A stretch of DNA of 64,000 nt from Isoetes taiwanensis (Eukaryota; Streptophyta; Lycopodiopsida; Isoetales; Isoetaceae). The stretch's first letter is position 1; every line of letters starts with the position of its first letter. The stretch spans positions 17,580,279-17,644,278 of the forward strand of contig JAJEKV010000013.1 in NCBI GenBank assembly GCA_021234155.1, written 5' to 3'. A model generated the notes under the pieces. The model was not told where the DNA came from, made no database searches, and saw only the letters and a list, made by a program, of their open reading frames with translations. Shown here piece by piece: positions 1-10,203 of the stretch. The translations under genes were made by a program, and so were the position numbers.

Positions 1-747
1 ATTTTCCGATTTCAACTAGACAGGATATATAATATGCAGTTTTAACTTTGGTGTCTGTTTCTGTAATACCGTGTACCTACTTCAGAATTCGTGTAATTGA
101 TTCTATTCTAACTAGATGGAGAAGAACCAAGCAATATGAACTGTTGACAGTCGCATCCGCTGCTAATCTATGCTTCTGGTTCAAGTAACAGGAAGCATTA
201 CATGGTACCCAGTAGAAGGTTTGCCATATGGAGTTTGGTCTCACTAGCTTATGAGCCAAGTTTTAACTTTATGTAACCGCCTCCACTTTAGGCGTGGCTA
301 GATTATTATTGTTAGTTAAGAGGAATCTCAAACTTGGATTATTAAGGTGAATCTCAGGCATGCTCTGGAACCTAGGGACGAGTATCCCAACTAAGTATAG
401 AATAACATTGATAGGGTGGGCTGCCGATTTGGAAAGACTTGGTTTAACATCCAGCCCTCCTCATACCTGTTGTATGGAGTTTTGTAGATCCCCGAGCGAG
501 AGAGTGATTATCTGCTTGTAGTCCTGAGGGGGGCATGGGTGAATATCTTGGATTAGTGGGGTAGATTACAGGCTTTGTTGCCAGACTTAAAAATCTCTCA
601 ACTCAAAGTTCCGCCTCCTATGAGATATGTTTGCAAAAGACTTTGGAGAGGGATGATGAAAATGGAACCTTGAACCTTTGTTCTCTAACTCGCTAGCATT
701 ATTAGCTTAGTAGATCTCTACTTCAGAGGGCCTGGCTCAATATCCAA

Positions 748-865
748 ACTCCCTTAGGAGACTGTAATATTAACATATAAGTTTGGATCATCATTGTGCA
801 CTCTTGACTCCCTTAGGAGACTGTAATATTAACATATAAGTTTGGATCATCATTGTGCACTCTTG
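748..865. repeat. Perfect 59-bp tandem duplication
   Basis: Two identical 59-bp units abut at 748-806 and 807-865, each starting ACTCCCTTAGGAGACTG. I see no mismatch, so the duplication is recent, or an assembly artefact. The unit start contains the short inverted repeat CTCCCTTAGGAG. Confidence 0.95.
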
Positions 866-2058
866 TACATGGATGTATCTCATGGAGTCTTTTAGCTACA
901 TGTTTCCGTTTGGTATTGCTCCTTCCTGATCCATGGTCCAATTCTATTTAGATATTGACATAAATAAGTGTCATTTCGTGATGTTTGACTTAGTTGGCAT
1001 TTTCTCACATAGCTAATGTTAATGATAAGGTGTCATGATGTGCTATGGCTTCTCCAATTCACTATGCTATAAATTGCACCAAACTCCGCTTGATTTCGCT
1101 CTATTCCTGTCCATTCTGATCCAAATGCTATGTCTTTTAATGCCTTTTCTAGAAAAATGTTTAGATTCTCTTTCAGAGTGGTGGCTTTCGAGAAAAGAGA
1201 TCAAAGGTGGAATGGATTTATTTTTAATTTTTTTTCCTCTTTCTTTTTGGTATGGTATCTTTGAAACTTCTTGTCAGATGGTGCATTTGCAAATGATTTG
1301 AATCTTGGTGCATATTCACCAATATTGCTTTGTTTCCTTTGTTCTCAACGGTAATTCCCTTTAGCGGGTTCACTATTAGGACCATCTTTGTTAGATATGT
1401 ATATTCACAACAACCCAATATTATCTTATAAAACAGGACTAATTGATCTACTTGTAGATCACCATTCTTTAATTTCAATGTGGGAGGCTACCGTGGCAAT
1501 TCAGGCAGTTGTAATAAATATTTGATCTCCAATAGCTATGTAAAATATGGGTTGAAGCTGCTATGTTCTGCATATGTTAGCTTTGCATATGTTGTGTATT
1601 TGACACTTTTAATAAAGGCATATGTTTTAACAACTTTGTAGCGAAGCTAGGTCTGATTATCTTTGACCTAGCTGCACTTTCTTTTATGCTCTCTCTGTCC
1701 ATGTTCCAATGGGAGTTTGCATTAGTTTTGTGGTAGGAATGTTGGAAAGTTGTATGGACGAACTATCCCAAGGTCTATGTTTAGGGTTATAAGAAATTTA
1801 TCACAGCAGCTGCAAACATTTCTCTTCTTTTGCCACTCCGTATGCAGTGAAGTCAATCACTGCTCCAAAATTTATTTGATTTTTGATCCCTGGGAAGAAA
1901 GATTAAGCAATCAGTGTGCAATCTAACATCTAGGAAAATCGGTGTCCGTTTATGAGTAAGTACCTACTATTTTGCATATATTAGAAGATTATTCAAGAAA
2001 CATTGTAACATTTGGTATTTTCACGGGAGATTATTTAACACATTGTGAACATTGTGAA

Positions 2059-2555
2059 TGTTTTACTGAATGTTGTTTGTCAAGATGAGCCACATTTTCA
2101 AATGCAATGTTACGCTATATGCCATCTTGTAAGAATGCAATACACTATGTTATGCTATATGCCATCTTATTAGATGCATTGTAGAAACCAAGTGGTTAAT
2201 TGAATAAAAATACATTAGAGGTAATGATCCACGTTGAGCACAACAAATGTACATGTTTGGAGACCATAACATCCTATTGTTTAAATTCGGTTTTTCCGGG
2301 GTTCCGAAAACTTTTTGGATTTTTTCTTAAGGTAGTTTTGCTAAGGTTTTAGGAGTGTTTGTTGCCCGAAAAAATTCCCGATCATCCGAAAATCGGGAAA
2401 TATATTTTTCGTATGATTTGGGGTTTGTGTTACTAATAGAAATTTGTTTTACTGAATGTAGTTTGTCAAGATGAGCTACATTTTCAAATGCAATATTACG
2501 CTATATGCCATCTTGTAAGATGCGTAAGTGCAATATACTATGTTATGCTATATGC
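2059..2555. repeat. Diverged ~110-bp direct repeat pair
   Basis: Segments 2059-2163 and 2444-2555 share TGTTTTACTGAATG, GTTTGTCAAGATGAGC and TACGCTATATGCCATCTTGT in the same order with scattered substitutions and a small insertion. The ~280 bp between the copies carries the hairpin at 2375-2399. No coding content is seen. Confidence 0.85.
2375..2399. other. Perfect 8-bp inverted repeat (hairpin)
   Basis: TTCCCGAT and ATCGGGAA are exact reverse complements separated by a 9-nt loop. The flanks repeat the motif CCGAAAA. No gene is adjacent, so a terminator role is not supported. Confidence 0.6.
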
Positions 2556-2849
2556 ACACTCGTGGCTCTAGACTTGGCGGTGCACGGGCCTACTTGCCTG
2601 GTGCCTTTACTGGCGAAATGCCCGATTCAACGCAATTACATGATGTAATGACCATAGGATTCATATTACGAACAGAAGTGTCGAGTCCAAATAGACAATG
2701 CGCACCTTCTTAAGCTAAAAAAATGACAACCCGTGTTCATATCATTTAGACGACTCCACACAAAACAAACAAAATCCAACACAAAAAAACGAAACATGAA
2801 AACACACTTTCGAGCCACCAAAGGGCAACCCCTCGTGCGCAGCACCTTG

Positions 2850-3480
2850 TTAATGTTAGCCCATAATCTCTCTTTATAGACCAACATACCTAGTGACGTG
2901 TCACGGTAGTTATAGGTATAGCATATAAATACGTGGAAAGTCACATTGATGATGCCCATTCTTCTATACGAGGCCGAAGTCTGGAGCACGGTGGTGTCTC
3001 TTGCTACCTAGAATGACTTGGAGCATGTGCAGAAAGCCTTCTTAGTATGGACAATGGGAGTGCAATTCACAGTCCCATATCAAATTATGCTACATGAGAC
3101 AAGTTTTTTCCCTCTTCAAAGAGGATCGCCACATTATCTACTTTCAAATAGTGGTCAATATGGACGATGCTTGTTTTCCCAACCTAGCTTACACCGCGGC
3201 AATGGAGCTGCAATGCCTCAAGGCCTAGAAGGAAAAGAGAGCTCAAGAGTGCCCTTGAACAGCTCAAGACGACACATTACTAGCACCACATACACACTGG
3301 AATGAGGCCCCAACAATACATGCATACCCATTTGCCAATGAAAAAGTGCAGATCATTGCCTCAAAATGCACAGATGCACAACATCTTCGAAGTGAGACAT
3401 GCAAATGGATTGGGGAGCCACGCTAAGATAGGCTTTGTCAGTGTTGCCAAGTGGGAGACAGTAAAGATGAATATCACACT
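2850..3480 (+). pseudogene. 5'-truncated LINE, C-terminal reverse transcriptase region
   Basis: Translated fragments read LLYEAEVW, then LEHVQKAF, FTVPYQIMLHET, HTHLPMKK and finally a CxxC...DExH cluster (CQCC then KDEYH). This is the order of the region following the reverse transcriptase domain in LINE-type non-LTR retrotransposons, ending in a zinc-binding motif. The minus-strand LINE at 23570-24190 has matching HTHLPMKK and CQCC...DECH segments. The reading frame has a TAG after the LAT residues and several shifts, so it is dead. The first ~280 bp recurs at 39955-40229 with the same nonsense codon. Confidence 0.75.
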
Positions 3481-4681
3481 CTTCAAAGTTGTCCATCTAT
3501 GTTCTAAAATTCCTAGACCCATAGATAGACCCTTAGGGTTCTCCATTTTCACTTTTCTTCTCCAGCTAGCTGCTCTCCAGCCAATAAGGCAATTTTTAGG
3601 CGCTCGGAAGGCGATTGACATATTTCAAAACATGGCCCGTACCAAACATACTGCTCGAGTGGTTATGCCCGACAATTATACCAGTGCCCAAGTCCTTGCA
3701 GCTCAACAGAAGGCCAGAGAGGCTGAAGAACGAGCCAGATAGGCAGAAAACCCTAACCCTAATCCAGATGCTGAGGAAGGAGACTAGCAGCAGGAGGAAG
3801 CCCAAGATCAAACCCAGGAGCCAGATGATCAAGAAAACCTTGAGGATCAGGGAAATGACCTGGAAGAGGATGACGAGGAGGGCGAGCCAATTCCAGAAGA
3901 ACTAGCACGTCGACTGGAGAAAATGGCCAAGAAGAAGAGAGCAGTGAAGAGGAAGAGAATTGCGGAGAGGGAGGAGCGCAAAAGACAAAGGGAGAAGCAG
4001 CAAAAGCTGAAGGAGGCCAAAGGGAAGGACCCCGAAATGCCCAAGAAAACCTGGAGGAAGACAAAGTCAACACCAGCAAAAGGGGTGAGTATAAGGGAGC
4101 GAGAGCCCGACAGGCCACCGTCGTCTTCATTGGACACAGACTCGGACGAGGATGCGTCAAGAGTGCCCCGCCCAACAGAAGGTTCCGGACCTTCAAACCC
4201 AGAGGAGGAGGAGGACGAATCTGCAGCAGCACTGCCACACCCGAAGTGGCCAAAGCCAACAACTGAACCAAAGAAGGGCAGACCGGTTCGGGAATCCTTT
4301 GTACTCAAGCATGAGCGGGAGTACAGGAAAAAGTTAAAGGAGTACAACGAGTACATGAAGATGTACGAGAAGTACTCAAAATTTTACGAGGCGAATAAGG
4401 TGACGTACGTGGAGGGAGGAAGGCCAACAAAGAAGAATACCTTTACGCCGCCTTGGAGAGACCAGTACCACCAAAGAAATCAATGAAGAGAAAAGCAGAC
4501 TCCTACTTTGCAAGAGCGGCTAGGGAGATTCGTCATTTTCAGAGGAGCTACGGACTGCTGATTCCAAGAGCTGCCTTTGCAAGACTCACCCGTGAAATCC
4601 TGCAAGAATTTGACAAGACAAATAAAGTAACAGATGACATGTTACTTGCATTGCAGAAGGCAGCAGAGCAAAGGCTGGTCC

Positions 4682-5282
4682 TGTCAAATATAGAGCACAA
4701 GGATTAGAATTTAAATCTTCTACACAATCAAATCTAGTCCCAGTCTTTATTTAAACTTGTATGACAACCAACTTCTATCTTCTAGCATTTCAGACAATGC
4801 TATCCATCTATCATCTAGCATTTCACACAATGCTAACAATGCAATTAGACATCGTATTTAACATCATTGCTAAGGTCAATAACCATTGGAATAACTTAAC
4901 GTATAATTCACTGTTCATTCAATAAAGTGACGCATCATACAATCGAGCTGCTAAAGTCTTTTACATCAAACCTTTTGCACTGAAACGACCGCTCAGATTG
5001 AAGAGCGTTCAACCAGCCGAATCAACTGATCATCCTTCTTGTTTTTTAAATTAGCAATCCTAACCGAAGGCAGTCGGTTGAGGATCAAGCACGGCTCCAT
5101 CAGGTTCATGATGCCGGATTCTATTGGACCGAAAATTCTTTTTCTAACTTTAGTCTTAAACCTATAAACAGGTTAAAATTTCATAATGTAAAAATCGGCC
5201 CAATATATAACCTTGCTTTAACCTTTGCAACTCTTAGCTTTTTCTTGTGATAAATCCAAACATGAACAAAGGCTTTTTCACA
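4682..5282 (-). repeat. 3' LTR of copia element (left)
   Basis: This 601-bp repeat starts TGTCAAATATAGAGCAC and ends GGCTTTTTCACA on the plus strand. It is nearly identical to 9494-10094. A duplicated TCTAGCATTTCACACAATGCTA-like phrase appears twice inside each LTR. Confidence 0.95.
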
Positions 5283-8211
5283 TTCTCCTTTCATGTTCTG
5301 GATTTATCTCTGAATCTTTGTGATCTCCTGTAATTACCTTTTCAATGCCAAGCTCCTTCTGCAATTCCATAAATCTGTGTACTGGTAAAACTTTAGTGAA
5401 AATATCTGCTGTTTGTTCATTTGTACACTTGTATTCAACCCTTATGTATCCTTTGGCCACCATGTCTCTGATATAGTGCACATGTATTTCTTTGTGTTTA
5501 GTCCTTTCGTGAAGGACATGATTTTTTGTAATTGCCAAACAGCTCATATTGTCAATGTACAAAGTAGTTGGTCCTTTCTGAATAGCAACCAGCTCATTTA
5601 ATAATCTCCTTGCCCAAATGATTTCTCTAGCAGTCAAAGAAGCAGCATTGTATTTTGCCTCAGCAGTAGACATGGCGATGCATCCTTGTTTTTTGCTCCT
5701 CCATGCAACACAGCTACCTCCAACTTTTAAAACATATCCTGAGGTGGATTGTCTTGAGTCCATATCTCCTCCCCAATCTGCATCCGAGTATGCTGTCAAT
5801 TCAAGATCATCATTTGAAAAAGTTAGGCCTCTATTTTGTGACCCCTTTAGAAACCTCAACACCCTTTTTGCTGCAAGCCAATGCTGTCTACCAGGGTTCG
5901 TTCCGAATCTGCTCAGCAAATTTACACTGTAAGCTATGTCTGGTCTACAGCAATTCGCTACGTACAACAAGCATCCAACCAATTTCCTGTATGGATACTT
6001 CTCCATTTCGATTTTTTCCTCATCATTTTGTGGACACATTCCAAGTGACAATCTTTGACCTGTGGCAATTGGTGACTTTGTGCTGTTACATTCAAGCATA
6101 CCAAACTTTTTAAGCATGCCCTGAATGTTGTCAGCTTGTGTAAGCGTCATTCTCCTGAGTTCTCGATTCCTCTGTACCTCCATACCAAGGAATCTTTGAA
6201 TGGATCCCAGGTCTGTCATGCAAAACCTATTACTGAAAATCTGTTTACAATGGTTCAGGCAGCCTATATCATTTGAAACAATTACGTTGTCGTCAACATA
6301 TAGAGCAACAACACAGAAATGATTATTTTTCTTTTCATTCTGTAGTTTCTCAAAACCTTGCTCTTTGAGAAACTTGTCAATACACAAGTACCATTGTCTA
6401 CCAGACTGCTTCAGCCCATACACGGCCTTTTTAAGTTTCCACACTTTGCCTTCTCCTTGCTCAAACCCAGGAGCCTGCTGCATATAAATCTCCTCATCAA
6501 GTTTTGCATTTAGAAAGGCAGTTTGCACATCCATATGGTGCACTTCTAAGTTTAAGGCATTTGCAAATGCGAGTAAGATCCTGAGACTTGTGAGTTTCAC
6601 AATAGGAGAGAAAGTTTCCTCGAAATCTATCCCTTTTTTCTGCGAGAAACCCTGTGCTACCAGCCTTGCTTTATATCTTTTCTCGCCATTATTTCCTAAT
6701 TTCACCTTGAAGATCCACTTGTTTCCTACTATGTTTCTCCCATTTGGTTTTTCAACCACATCATAAGTTTCAGTCCTCTCAAAGGACTCCATTTCACGCT
6801 CCATTGCTCGTCTCCATTCTTTTGCATTTTCTCCTTGCATTGCATGTTCAAAGTCCTTGGGTACATCAGGATCTAAGATAGCCATTATTTCATTTATTTC
6901 AATCGGTTCCCTTTGCAACCTTTTGCTAGTTCCCCCCTCGTTCCTTCCATATTCTCCTTCGTTGATGCCTTCATTTTCGTCTCTTAAAATTTCTACTTCT
7001 GTACGCCTTCTATTTCTTCTTCCCTTCTCTTTATCTAGTTCGTTTGGATGCATGTTACTGACTTCAGTCTGTTCTCTAGATTCCAAACCAGATTCGTCTA
7101 TGTCTGAATCTTCAATATCAAATCTTACCTTTTCACTATTTTTGTCTTTCATATCAGTAAAAAGAGTGCTTCTGTCATCCAAGCTTTTTCTATTATTGTA
7201 TAAAATGTCCTCATTAAATCTGACATCTCTACTTACCAGTATTCTCCTGTTTTCTGGATCAAAAATCCTGTAGCCTTTGGACATGTCATCATATCCAACC
7301 AAATATCCCAACACTGGTCTATCATCCAGCTTTTTTCTAAGCTCCTTTGGGATGTGTGCAAAACAAATGCAACCAAAAGCTTTTGAGAAATCATACCTTA
7401 CTTGTTTGCTGCTCCACAGTCGCTCTGGAATTTCTCCTTGGATGCTAGATGATGGCAAGAGATTTTCGATGCACACTACGGTCTTCACAGCTTCCTCCCA
7501 TAGATAATTGGGCAGCTCGCAATGTTTGAGCATTGATCTAACTCCGTCTAAAATGGATCTGTTCTTCCTCTCGGCAACTCCGTTTTGCTGAGGCGTATGG
7601 CTGCAAGTGACTTGTCGCCTAATTCCTTGTGTCCTGCAATAATTCTTAAACACATTGTTCACATATTCTCCACCTCTATCAGACCTGAGACACTTGATTT
7701 TTCTGCCAGTATCTCTTTCTGCTTCGGCTTCGAAAAGCCTGAACGCCTTGTATGCTTGATCCTTGGTCCTGAGAAAAAAAAAACATTTCGTTCTTCTTGA
7801 ATGATCGTCTATGAACGTAATGAAGTATCTCCTGCCACGCATGCTTCTGATGTTCAAGGGACCACAGAGGTCAGTATGAACCAAGTCAAGTAAGTTTTCT
7901 GCTTTGTCTACAGTTCTTCCAAAAGGAAGTCTGGCACTTTTTCCTAACATACAACCACGGCACATGAAATTGTCATTTTCTGCTGTAAAAATCAGACCCT
8001 CTTTTGCCAATTGTTTTATGTTATCTAAATGTGTATGTCCAAGTCTTTCGTTCCACAATTTAATGGTCGGAAATTGGACTGAATTTATACTTGCAGAATT
8101 ATTGCGAAAGCCAAACAAATTGCCAAATCGTTTAGCCAAAAACTTCAATTCATCATTCAAGTAGATTTTACATGCAAGTTTGTCAAAACAAACTCTATAG
8201 CCCATATCCAC
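5278..8211 (-). CDS. Copia pol: integrase, reverse transcriptase, RNase H
   Basis: A 977-residue open frame. In order it shows the GAG-pre-integrase/HHCC zinc region (WNERLGH then CRGCMLGK), the integrase core with HTDLCGP, RSDRGGEY and QNGVAERKNR (the DDE residues), the copia reverse transcriptase (NKWIFKVK, KARLVAQGF, MDVQTAFLNA, YGLKQSGRQW, YVDDN) and RNase H (YSDADWGGD, STSGYV, STAEAKYNA). All catalytic motifs are visible, although YVDDN carries Asn where Met or Ile is common. It was originally continuous with the upstream protease, from which one TAA separates it. The N-terminal start is not genuine; translation would have begun at the gag ATG. Confidence 0.95.
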   Translation of the reverse strand: MDMGYRVCFDKLACKIYLNDELKFLAKRFGNLFGFRNNSASINSVQFPTIKLWNERLGHTHLDNIKQLAKEGLIFTAENDNFMCRGCMLGKSARLPFGRTVDKAENLLDLVHTDLCGPLNIRSMRGRRYFITFIDDHSRRTKCFFFLRTKDQAYKAFRLFEAEAERDTGRKIKCLRSDRGGEYVNNVFKNYCRTQGIRRQVTCSHTPQQNGVAERKNRSILDGVRSMLKHCELPNYLWEEAVKTVVCIENLLPSSSIQGEIPERLWSSKQVRYDFSKAFGCICFAHIPKELRKKLDDRPVLGYLVGYDDMSKGYRIFDPENRRILVSRDVRFNEDILYNNRKSLDDRSTLFTDMKDKNSEKVRFDIEDSDIDESGLESREQTEVSNMHPNELDKEKGRRNRRRTEVEILRDENEGINEGEYGRNEGGTSKRLQREPIEINEIMAILDPDVPKDFEHAMQGENAKEWRRAMEREMESFERTETYDVVEKPNGRNIVGNKWIFKVKLGNNGEKRYKARLVAQGFSQKKGIDFEETFSPIVKLTSLRILLAFANALNLEVHHMDVQTAFLNAKLDEEIYMQQAPGFEQGEGKVWKLKKAVYGLKQSGRQWYLCIDKFLKEQGFEKLQNEKKNNHFCVVALYVDDNVIVSNDIGCLNHCKQIFSNRFCMTDLGSIQRFLGMEVQRNRELRRMTLTQADNIQGMLKKFGMLECNSTKSPIATGQRLSLGMCPQNDEEKIEMEKYPYRKLVGCLLYVANCCRPDIAYSVNLLSRFGTNPGRQHWLAAKRVLRFLKGSQNRGLTFSNDDLELTAYSDADWGGDMDSRQSTSGYVLKVGGSCVAWRSKKQGCIAMSTAEAKYNAASLTAREIIWARRLLNELVAIQKGPTTLYIDNMSCLAITKNHVLHERTKHKEIHVHYIRDMVAKGYIRVEYKCTNEQTADIFTKVLPVHRFMELQKELGIEKVITGDHKDSEINPEHERRM
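5283..5294 (-). other. Polypurine tract of copia element
   Basis: On the minus strand the sequence directly before the 3' LTR is GAAAGGAGAA, the expected purine-rich primer site for plus-strand DNA synthesis. Confidence 0.7.
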
Positions 8212-8244
8212 TAGGCGACCGATGAAATCAAATTCTAAACTATA

Positions 8245-8496
8245 TTAGGTAACGCATAAGGCATTGCTTAGATTGACAACTTGACCATTCAAATCAAAAC
8301 TTCCAAAATTCGGACTCCTCCACCCTCTGCAACTCTCCATCACCCATTTGCACGTAAACACCACTTCTTTTCTCGCTTTCTTTAAGTACATCGATGGTTT
8401 CTCGACTCTTCGATCTCTCAAATTCCCACTATCTAGTACAAGTATGTCATCATTTTTGTTAGTTTCCTTTTTCGAGGAAATAGTGCAAAATAACAT
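8245..8496 (-). pseudogene. Copia protease region, interrupted
   Basis: The fragment holds ILVLDSG, corresponding to the retropepsin active-site D-S/T-G, followed by copia-type spacing to an LxxALCV segment. The histidine-rich phrase usually following DSG is degraded. It lies in the same frame as gag upstream and pol downstream; stop codons at ~8503-8517 and 8245 isolate it. Confidence 0.75.
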
Positions 8497-8514
8497 TGTT
8501 TGTTACCTCTCGCA

Positions 8515-9474
8515 TCACGGGTCATTTTCTTGAACTTCGCTTCTTGTGCCAAATTCACTTGCAACATTTTCATTTCTTGCTTTATACATGTTACTCTTTC
8601 CTCTTACAGCAGAATTACCATTCTTACCGTTATTCCTTGCTGAACCCTTTGGACTCGGACAGGCTGATGATATGTGACCAAAGCCTTCACAATTATAACA
8701 CCTGCTCTCCTTTTCCTTTGCCTTGGGACAATTGCTCTTTAGATGCGCGTATGCTTTGCAGATGAAGCAAGGTCCAAGCTTGCTCTTGTCAAATCGTCCT
8801 CTCCTCTTTCCTGCATAAAGAACTTCTGCAGTTTCTTCTTCCTCCCCTTTAATTATTTTCCTCTGTTCGATCTCAGTTCTGATCATTAATTCAGCTTTTT
8901 CTCTATTCCTGTCAACACTTCTCACTAGTGTAGAGAGCTGTTCAAATTCAGAGAAAGCACGAGACAAAGAAAGTACATGGAAATCTTTGGTTATGGGAAT
9001 TCCAGCAGCTTCCATATCAGCAATAATATTGTCATGTTTTTGAAAGAAAAGTGTCAGATTGTCTTCTTCTCTGAATTTCAGCTTCCTCAGCTCCCTATCC
9101 AACATCTCAATTTGTGAAGAGCTTTTTACCTCATAATTTTTGAGCAGAAAATCCCACATTTGTTTCGGCGACTTTCCTTTGAGCTTGAACATGATGCTTG
9201 AACTAAGCTTGCTTGAGATGATACATCTGGCCTGTTGAGCCCTTTTTGCAATGCTTCCACTAGTTCCAGTTCCAGCATGAACAGATTCTTCACTTGCAGC
9301 ATTACCTCCTGAGGTTGCACTGCTCTCACCTTCATCTCGTTCAACTCCTTCAATGAGATCCCAAAGATCTTCAGCCAACAGCACATCTTTCATCCTCTCC
9401 TTCCATGCTTGGAAGCCAGCTTCTTGAAATGTTTCAACTCCACTCAACAAGGAGGATCCAAGTCTGGTTGCCAT
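8515..9474 (-). CDS. Copia gag (capsid/nucleocapsid-like)
   Basis: The ATG at 9474 lies about 20 nt after the LTR and PBS. The 319-residue product starts MATRLGS and has the copia gag pattern: a helical N-terminal region with W-K-x-R-M and LWDLIEG, a middle region (QMWDFLLKNYE, LRKLKF, AAGIPIT), and two C-terminal zinc knuckles of the exact form CX2CX4HX4C (CFICKAYAHLKSNC and CYNCEGFGHISSAC). It would package the element RNA in virus-like particles. The frame ends at TGA; one C-to-T change from CGA would explain it, since the frame continues into the protease. Confidence 0.93.
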   Translation of the reverse strand: MATRLGSSLLSGVETFQEAGFQAWKERMKDVLLAEDLWDLIEGVERDEGESSATSGGNAASEESVHAGTGTSGSIAKRAQQARCIISSKLSSSIMFKLKGKSPKQMWDFLLKNYEVKSSSQIEMLDRELRKLKFREEDNLTLFFQKHDNIIADMEAAGIPITKDFHVLSLSRAFSEFEQLSTLVRSVDRNREKAELMIRTEIEQRKIIKGEEEETAEVLYAGKRRGRFDKSKLGPCFICKAYAHLKSNCPKAKEKESRCYNCEGFGHISSACPSPKGSARNNGKNGNSAVRGKSNMYKARNENVASEFGTRSEVQENDP

Positions 9475-9480
9475 TAGTTA

Positions 9481-9492
9481 GCTCTGATGCCA
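9481..9492 (-). other. Primer-binding site of copia element
   Basis: On the minus strand, TGGCATCAGAGC follows the 5' LTR after a 1-nt spacer. It matches the initiator-Met tRNA complement TGGTATCAGAGC at 11 of 12 positions. Confidence 0.9.
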
Positions 9493-9493
9493 A

Positions 9494-10094
9494 TGTCAAA
9501 TATAGAGCACAAGGATTAGAATTTAAATCTTCTACACAATCAAATCTAGTCCCAGTCTTTATTTAAACTTGTATGACAACCAGCTTCTATCTTCTAGCAT
9601 TTCACACAATGCTATCCATCTATCATCTAGCATTTCACACAATGCTAACAGTGCAATTAGACATCGTATTTAATATCATTGCTAAGGTCAATAACCATTG
9701 GAATAACTTAATGTATAATTCATTGTTCATTCAATAAAGTGACGCATCATACAATCGAGCTACTAAAGTCTTTTACATCAAACCTTTTGCACTGAAACAG
9801 CCGCTCAGATTGAAGAGCGTTCAACCAGCCGAATCAACTGATCATCCTTCTTGTTTTTTAAATTAGAAATCCCAACCGAACGCAGTCAATTTAGGATCAA
9901 GCACGGCTCCATCAGGTTCACGATGCCGGATTCTATTGGATCGAAAATTCTTTTTCTAACTTTAGTCTTAAACCTATAAACAGGTTAAAATATCATAATG
10001 TAAAAATCGGCCCAATATATAACCTTGCTTTAACCTTTGCAACTCTTAGCTTTTTCTTGTGATAAATCCAAACATGAACAAAGGCTTTTTCACA
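9494..10094 (-). repeat. 5' LTR of copia element (right)
   Basis: This 601-bp direct repeat of 4682-5282 carries the promoter for minus-strand transcription. Differences include a small cluster near 9890 (CAGTCAATTTAGG against CAGTCGGTTGAGG in the left LTR). Confidence 0.95.
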
Positions 10095-10203
10095 GGTCCA
10101 GCACTTCGAAGATTCCTTAGCATGTGCTCTCCATGCGAAGAGAGTCACTTATATGCCTAGAGACATGAAGTTAGCTAGGTTCATAAAGAAGGAAGATTGC
10201 TAA

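Larger units (their letters stand above)
1..2849. other. Gene-poor AT-rich region
   Basis: No reading frame here has recognisable protein signatures; the short open frames are spread over both strands and look random. The stretch holds a perfect 59-bp tandem duplication, a ~110-bp diverged direct repeat and a small perfect hairpin, listed separately. I see no RNA gene or convincing promoter. Confidence 0.6.
4682..10094 (-). mobile_element. Ty1/copia LTR retrotransposon, structurally complete
   Basis: The element is 5413 bp and reads on the minus strand. Two 601-bp LTRs bounded by TG...CA flank a gag-pol region with the copia order gag, protease, integrase, reverse transcriptase, RNase H. A primer-binding site next to the right LTR and a purine-rich tract next to the left LTR fit this orientation. 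I count about 18-20 differences between the LTRs by eye (~3%), mostly transitions, so the insertion is old but not ancient. The coding frame is continuous through gag and pol except for in-frame TGA (8515), TAA (about 8503) and TAA (8245), each one C-to-T change from CGA or CAA. It is non-autonomous today. Confidence 0.97.
4677..10099. other. 5-bp target-site duplication GGTCC of the copia element
   Basis: GGTCC occurs at 4677-4681 directly before the left LTR and at 10095-10099 directly after the right LTR. Five base pairs is the usual Ty1/copia duplication length. It fixes both element boundaries and shows insertion into a histone-fold codon for Val (GTC). Confidence 0.95.
3632..10203 (+). 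pseudogene. Histone H3-fold (CENH3-like) gene with long N-terminal extension, split by a copia insertion
   Basis: The ATG at 3632 begins MARTKHTAR, the H3/CENH3 tail signature. A charged extension of ~290 residues follows: an acidic stretch, a Lys/Arg-rich coiled-coil-like stretch, then a KKLKEYNEYMKMYEKYSK helix. The C-terminus is an H3 histone fold: EIRHFQ, LLIPRAAFARLTREI and LALQKAAEQRLV before the insertion, and [19 protein letters not shown] and LARFI after it. EIRHFQ and LLIP..AF resemble plant centromeric H3 more than canonical H3 (EIRKYQ, LLIRKLPF), but loop 1 lacks the extra residues usual in plant CENH3. Breaks seen: in-frame TAG at 3740 and 3785, a frame change near 4440-4486 consistent with one lost base, and the copia element at 4682-10094. 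Removing the element and one GGTCC copy restores the frame exactly to the TAA at 10201. Original length would be about 384 residues. A CENH3 function is inference. Confidence 0.85.

Noticed and set aside
3759-4356. Two minus-strand frames of ~170 codons opposite the H3 extension
   Set aside because: Ser/Leu-rich shadows of the charged plus-strand protein; no motif of their own.
6857-7273. Plus-strand frames inside the copia pol region
   Set aside because: Shadows of the minus-strand pol gene.
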